Shown here piece by piece: positions 61,550 through 64,000 of a DNA stretch of 64,000 bases. The notes beneath the pieces are model-generated. The model had not been told where the DNA came from and did no database searches. It worked only from the letters and a program-made list of their open reading frames with translations. The stretch is taken from the NCBI GenBank assembly GCA_032158295.1, contig CM063260.1, forward strand, positions 1,002,001 through 1,066,000. Reading direction: 5' to 3'. A program made the position numbers and the translations under genes. Position 1 is the first letter of the stretch, and each line of letters begins with the position of its first letter. The DNA comes from Pycnopodia helianthoides (lineage: Eukaryota > Echinodermata > Asteroidea > Forcipulatida > Asteriidae).

Positions 61550-62250
61550 GTTGCACTTTCAGCAAGCCTGGATTGCAGGTAGCTTGGATGTAGCAAGCCT
61601 GGTTGCAGGAATTCTGGTTGCAGCAAGCCTGGTTGCAGGTTAAGCAAGCCTAGTTGCACTTGCAGCAAGCCTGGTTGCAATTGCAGTAAGCCTGCTGGTT
61701 GCACTTGCAGTAAGCCTGGTTGCAGCAAGCCTTGTTGCAGCAGGGCTTGTTGCTGCTAGCCTAGATGCAGCAAGCCTTGTTGCAGCTAGCCTGGATGCAG
61801 CAAGCCTGGTTGCAAGAATTCTGGTTGCAGCAAGCCTGGTTGCAGCTGCAGCAAGCCTTGTTGCACTTGCAGCAAGCCTGGTTGCAGCTGCAGCAAGCCT
61901 GGTTGCAGCAAGCCTTGTTGCAGCTAGCCTGGATGCAGCAAGCCTGGTTGCAAGAATTCTGGTTGCAGCAAGCCTGGTTGCAGCTGCAGCAAGCCTTGTT
62001 GCACTTGCAGCTAGCCTGGTTGCAGCAAGCCTGGTTGCAGCTTGCCTGGTTGCAGCAAGCCTGGTTGCAGCAAACCTGGTTGCAGCAAGCCTGGTTGCAG
62101 CTAGCCTGGATGCAGCAAGCCTGGTTGCAGCAAGCCTGGTTGCAGCAAGCCTGGTTGCAGCTAGCCTGGTTGCAGCAAGCCTGGTTGCAGCAAGCCTTGT
62201 TGCAGCTGCTGCAAGTCTTGTTACAGCTGAAGCAAAACATTGTTGCAGCA
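61550..62250. repeat. 15-bp minisatellite, about 45 copies
   Basis: Unit GCAAGCCTGGTTGCA with variants. A segment of about 138 bp is repeated (starting 61771 and 61909), showing a higher-order structure. Because 15 is divisible by three, frames of 159-203 codons stay open on both strands (ATRLA, NQACC, QAWLQ repeats); these are artefacts of period. Confidence 0.95.
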
Positions 62251-62563
62251 AGCCATGTTTTTAATTCTATTAGTTATTAGATATTCAACAGTTACACAAG
62301 TAAATCCAAATCACCAAACTACATGTAGTTGTTTTTTTCAAGATGTTTTTATTATGTAAAAATAAAAACTTTTATCAATACAAAAGAAAGCAATAAATTA
62401 CTTAAAGTGATTATCATACTTGTGGCAATCCTCCAATGAAACATTGATCTAAAATATTGTCTCGGAAAACATTAATTGAAAATACCCACAGCCCCTACTG
62501 TGAACATACACAAAAATCCTGACCTAACATTAACTGATTTTTCAAAATGTCTTCAAGACAATC

Positions 62564-62912
62564 TGGGCTCAATTTCACAAGAATTACCTTAACCCTCTCG
62601 CTGTCTGACCATTCAATACCATTCACTGTGGTTTTGAATGATAGATAAACTATGCCAGCCTGCAATATGATACCATGAGGGAATGCATGTACACAGTACA
62701 CAGTTGGTTCTGTGCACAGTTGTGCCACCGTACACAACCTTGGCAGTCGAATGGTTTCAAATGGTTGGTCAACTCACTGGAAAATGCTGCCAAGAGTCAC
62801 TGAGAGTAGGAGGGTTGACACATGTTTTTGCCACATCACGCTTTTTGCTAAGCAATAAGAAGATTGATACATGTCTTAAGATCAATCTTAACTCTTTGTG
62901 AAATTTAACCCT
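62564..62912. mobile_element. hAT-like MITE, diverged
   Basis: Starts TGGGCTCAATTTCACAAGAA and ends CTTTGTGAAATTTAACCCTG, imperfect inverted ends of the GGGCCCAATTTCA type. The inside is mostly unique. Confidence 0.5.
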
Positions 62913-63046
62913 GCCTCACCATGGAAGTTGAAGAATAGTTCACAGTTTGGTTTTATGATGTGTTTAGTGATTGAAACAAAGTTTGTTCGAAACTCCCGAC
63001 TGACACAGCTATGGCTGTAATGAAGAGTAACCACAAGTTCAAATAC

Positions 63047-63142
63047 TTATTTCGTGATCCATTGTTTTTGTATCTGTAACAAAGTGTCTTGCACTCTGTC
63101 TTCATTGATCATGAAGACTCCTCTCCAAAACTGGAGACTCAT
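63047..63142 (-). CDS. Diverged copy of the 63723 terminal exon (alternative or relic)
   Basis: After a TTCAG acceptor-like site, 31 codons read MSLQFWRGVFMINEDRVQDT then LLQIQKQWITK and a stop. EDRVQDT..QI is shared with the exon at 63723-63837 at the same offset, and the nucleotide match continues through that core. It is open with its own stop, so it could be an alternative last exon. Divergence outside the core and a possible further partial match at 63160-63200 make decay equally likely. Confidence 0.3.
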   Translation of the reverse strand: MSLQFWRGVFMINEDRVQDTLLQIQKQWITK

Positions 63143-63722
63143 CTGAATTTCTTTTTAAAACTATCTTCAAGTTGCTCCTATACAGAGCTGTGAACCAGTG
63201 TTGCAGGGAGCTCTAGAATATGGAAGATTTTCTACCATAATAATAATAATAATAACAATACAGCAATTGTAACGCACACTTTCCTGTAAAACATTCCAAG
63301 GCACCTATCTATAAGAAATTAAGTGAAATTAATATTACCATGCCCGCTATGGGGCAGAGGGTATCCCCCAATGTTCCCATACTTTAACACACCATTTTCC
63401 TCCTGTACAGAAGTACCCCGCCCCTAAACTCCTCTCAAGAATTCCTGAGATTCCCAGAACACAATGAAGACACAACAGGGGAAACACCATACCCCATATC
63501 AAATTGCAAGTAAAATATTTGCAAATTGTTGGAAAAGCGAGGGTGAACGAGTGTTTTTTGAAAATTTCGGCTAGAAGAGGGTGTCATCTTTATGCAACCA
63601 ATAACTGTTTCGGTTGACTTGGCCATTGGTTAATCACTGGGCCGTGACTGAAACTTTTATTGGTTACGGTCGCGAAAACGCACCCCACGTCTCCTCAAAT
63701 AGAGACTTCGTCTTAGTCACTT

Positions 63723-63837
63723 TCAGACTCTCTTCAATTTGCTCTTGTAGATCTGTGAGATAGTGTCTTGTACTCTGTCTTCAATGATCTGGTATGCATC
63801 CCTCCATGGGGATGTGGACTCCATCTGACTTGCAAGT
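63723..63837 (-). CDS. Last coding exon of an unrecognised neighbouring gene
   Basis: On the minus strand a run of eight T, then ATCCAATAACAG, precedes 38 codons reading LASQMESTSPWRDAYQIIED then RVQDTISQIYKSKLKRV and a stop (TGA at 63725-63723). A second possible acceptor 13 bases later would start at the M. The composition is protein-like and helical, with a basic C terminus. I do not recognise the family. The rest of the gene would lie to the right of the window, transcribed in the same direction as the kinesin. Confidence 0.5.
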
Positions 63838-63899
63838 CTGTTATTGGATGAACAAAAAAAACACCCAAAACGAAATCAATAACTTGCAACAAAACTGTT

Positions 63900-64000
63900 T
63901 AAAGGCAGTGGATGCTTTTAGTAATTACTCAAGAAATGCATTACCGTAAAAATTTACTTGGTAAGGAGCACCTGAGAGCTGCTGATTGTATAAAATATTG
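63900..64000. mobile_element. MITE-like element cut by the window edge
   Basis: TTTAAAGGCAGTGGATGCTT then AGTAATTACTCAAGAAATG resembles the left end of the TTAA-flanked elements; TTTAA precedes AGGCAGTGG. The right end lies outside the window. Confidence 0.4.

Noticed and set aside
61510..62280. Open frames of 72-203 codons, some cysteine-rich
   Set aside because: Products of the 15-bp repeat period; no start context, splice sites or domain outside the array.

Overview
The window is eukaryotic nuclear DNA: AT-rich, short exons with GT..AG introns, and dense small transposons and SINEs. The main gene is on the minus strand. It is the 5' half of a kinesin-3 motor gene of the unc-104/KIF1A/KIF1B type. 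The protein resembles both vertebrate KIF1A and KIF1B about equally, as a single invertebrate pro-orthologue would. The interspersed elements (termini reading GGGCCCAATTTCATAGAG, tRNA-derived SINEs, abundant TACATGTA) look to me like an invertebrate deuterostome, most likely an echinoderm and perhaps a sea star. That organism call is inference. Layout of the gene (minus strand, so reading from high to low coordinates): fifteen coding exons were found by reading splice sites and conserved protein motifs. The start-codon exon is 51349-51451. A 15.4-kb intron separates it from 35822-35901, and a 20.9-kb intron follows. Thirteen exons are then packed between 14877 and 586: 14798-14877, 14489-14588, 12161-12405, 11345-11534, 10427-10491, 5963-6117, 5369-5591, 4655-4734, 3798-3953, 2985-3159, 2343-2538, 1444-1516 and 586-697. 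Joined, they give about 678 residues: the complete motor domain (P-loop, switch I, switch II, lysine-rich K-loop), neck coil, a coiled coil, the FHA domain and the start of the next coiled coil. The rest of the gene (stalk, PH domain) lies beyond position 1. Splice phases agree at every junction once four single-base indels are allowed for. Those four indels lie in three exons (10427-10491, 5963-6117 and 2985-3159). The residues on both sides stay highly conserved and no in-frame stops appear otherwise, so I read them as probable long-read assembly errors rather than gene decay. An automated annotation of this sequence would break the motor and FHA domains. Upstream of the start codon (51452-63000) I find no other convincing gene, only a possible promoter or 5'UTR region and repeats. 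At the right edge, minus strand 63723-63837 is a convincing last coding exon of a neighbouring gene that I do not recognise. A diverged copy of that exon lies at 63047-63142 and also ends in a stop, so it may be an alternative or relic terminal exon. The rest is repeat biology. I see a MITE family with perfect 6-bp target duplications (three copies), TTAA-flanked MITEs (one inserted into a tandem-repeat array), and a piggyBac-like TTAA element. There are hAT-like elements, a 268-bp element with 30-bp terminal inverted repeats, and a head-to-tail duplicated 239-bp MITE. There are tRNA-derived SINEs, one with a 12-bp target duplication, and several minisatellites (13, 15, 20-23, 27, 68 and about 77 bp units), one of which has grown inside a MITE. 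The long open reading frames in this window are almost all made by these arrays and are not genes.
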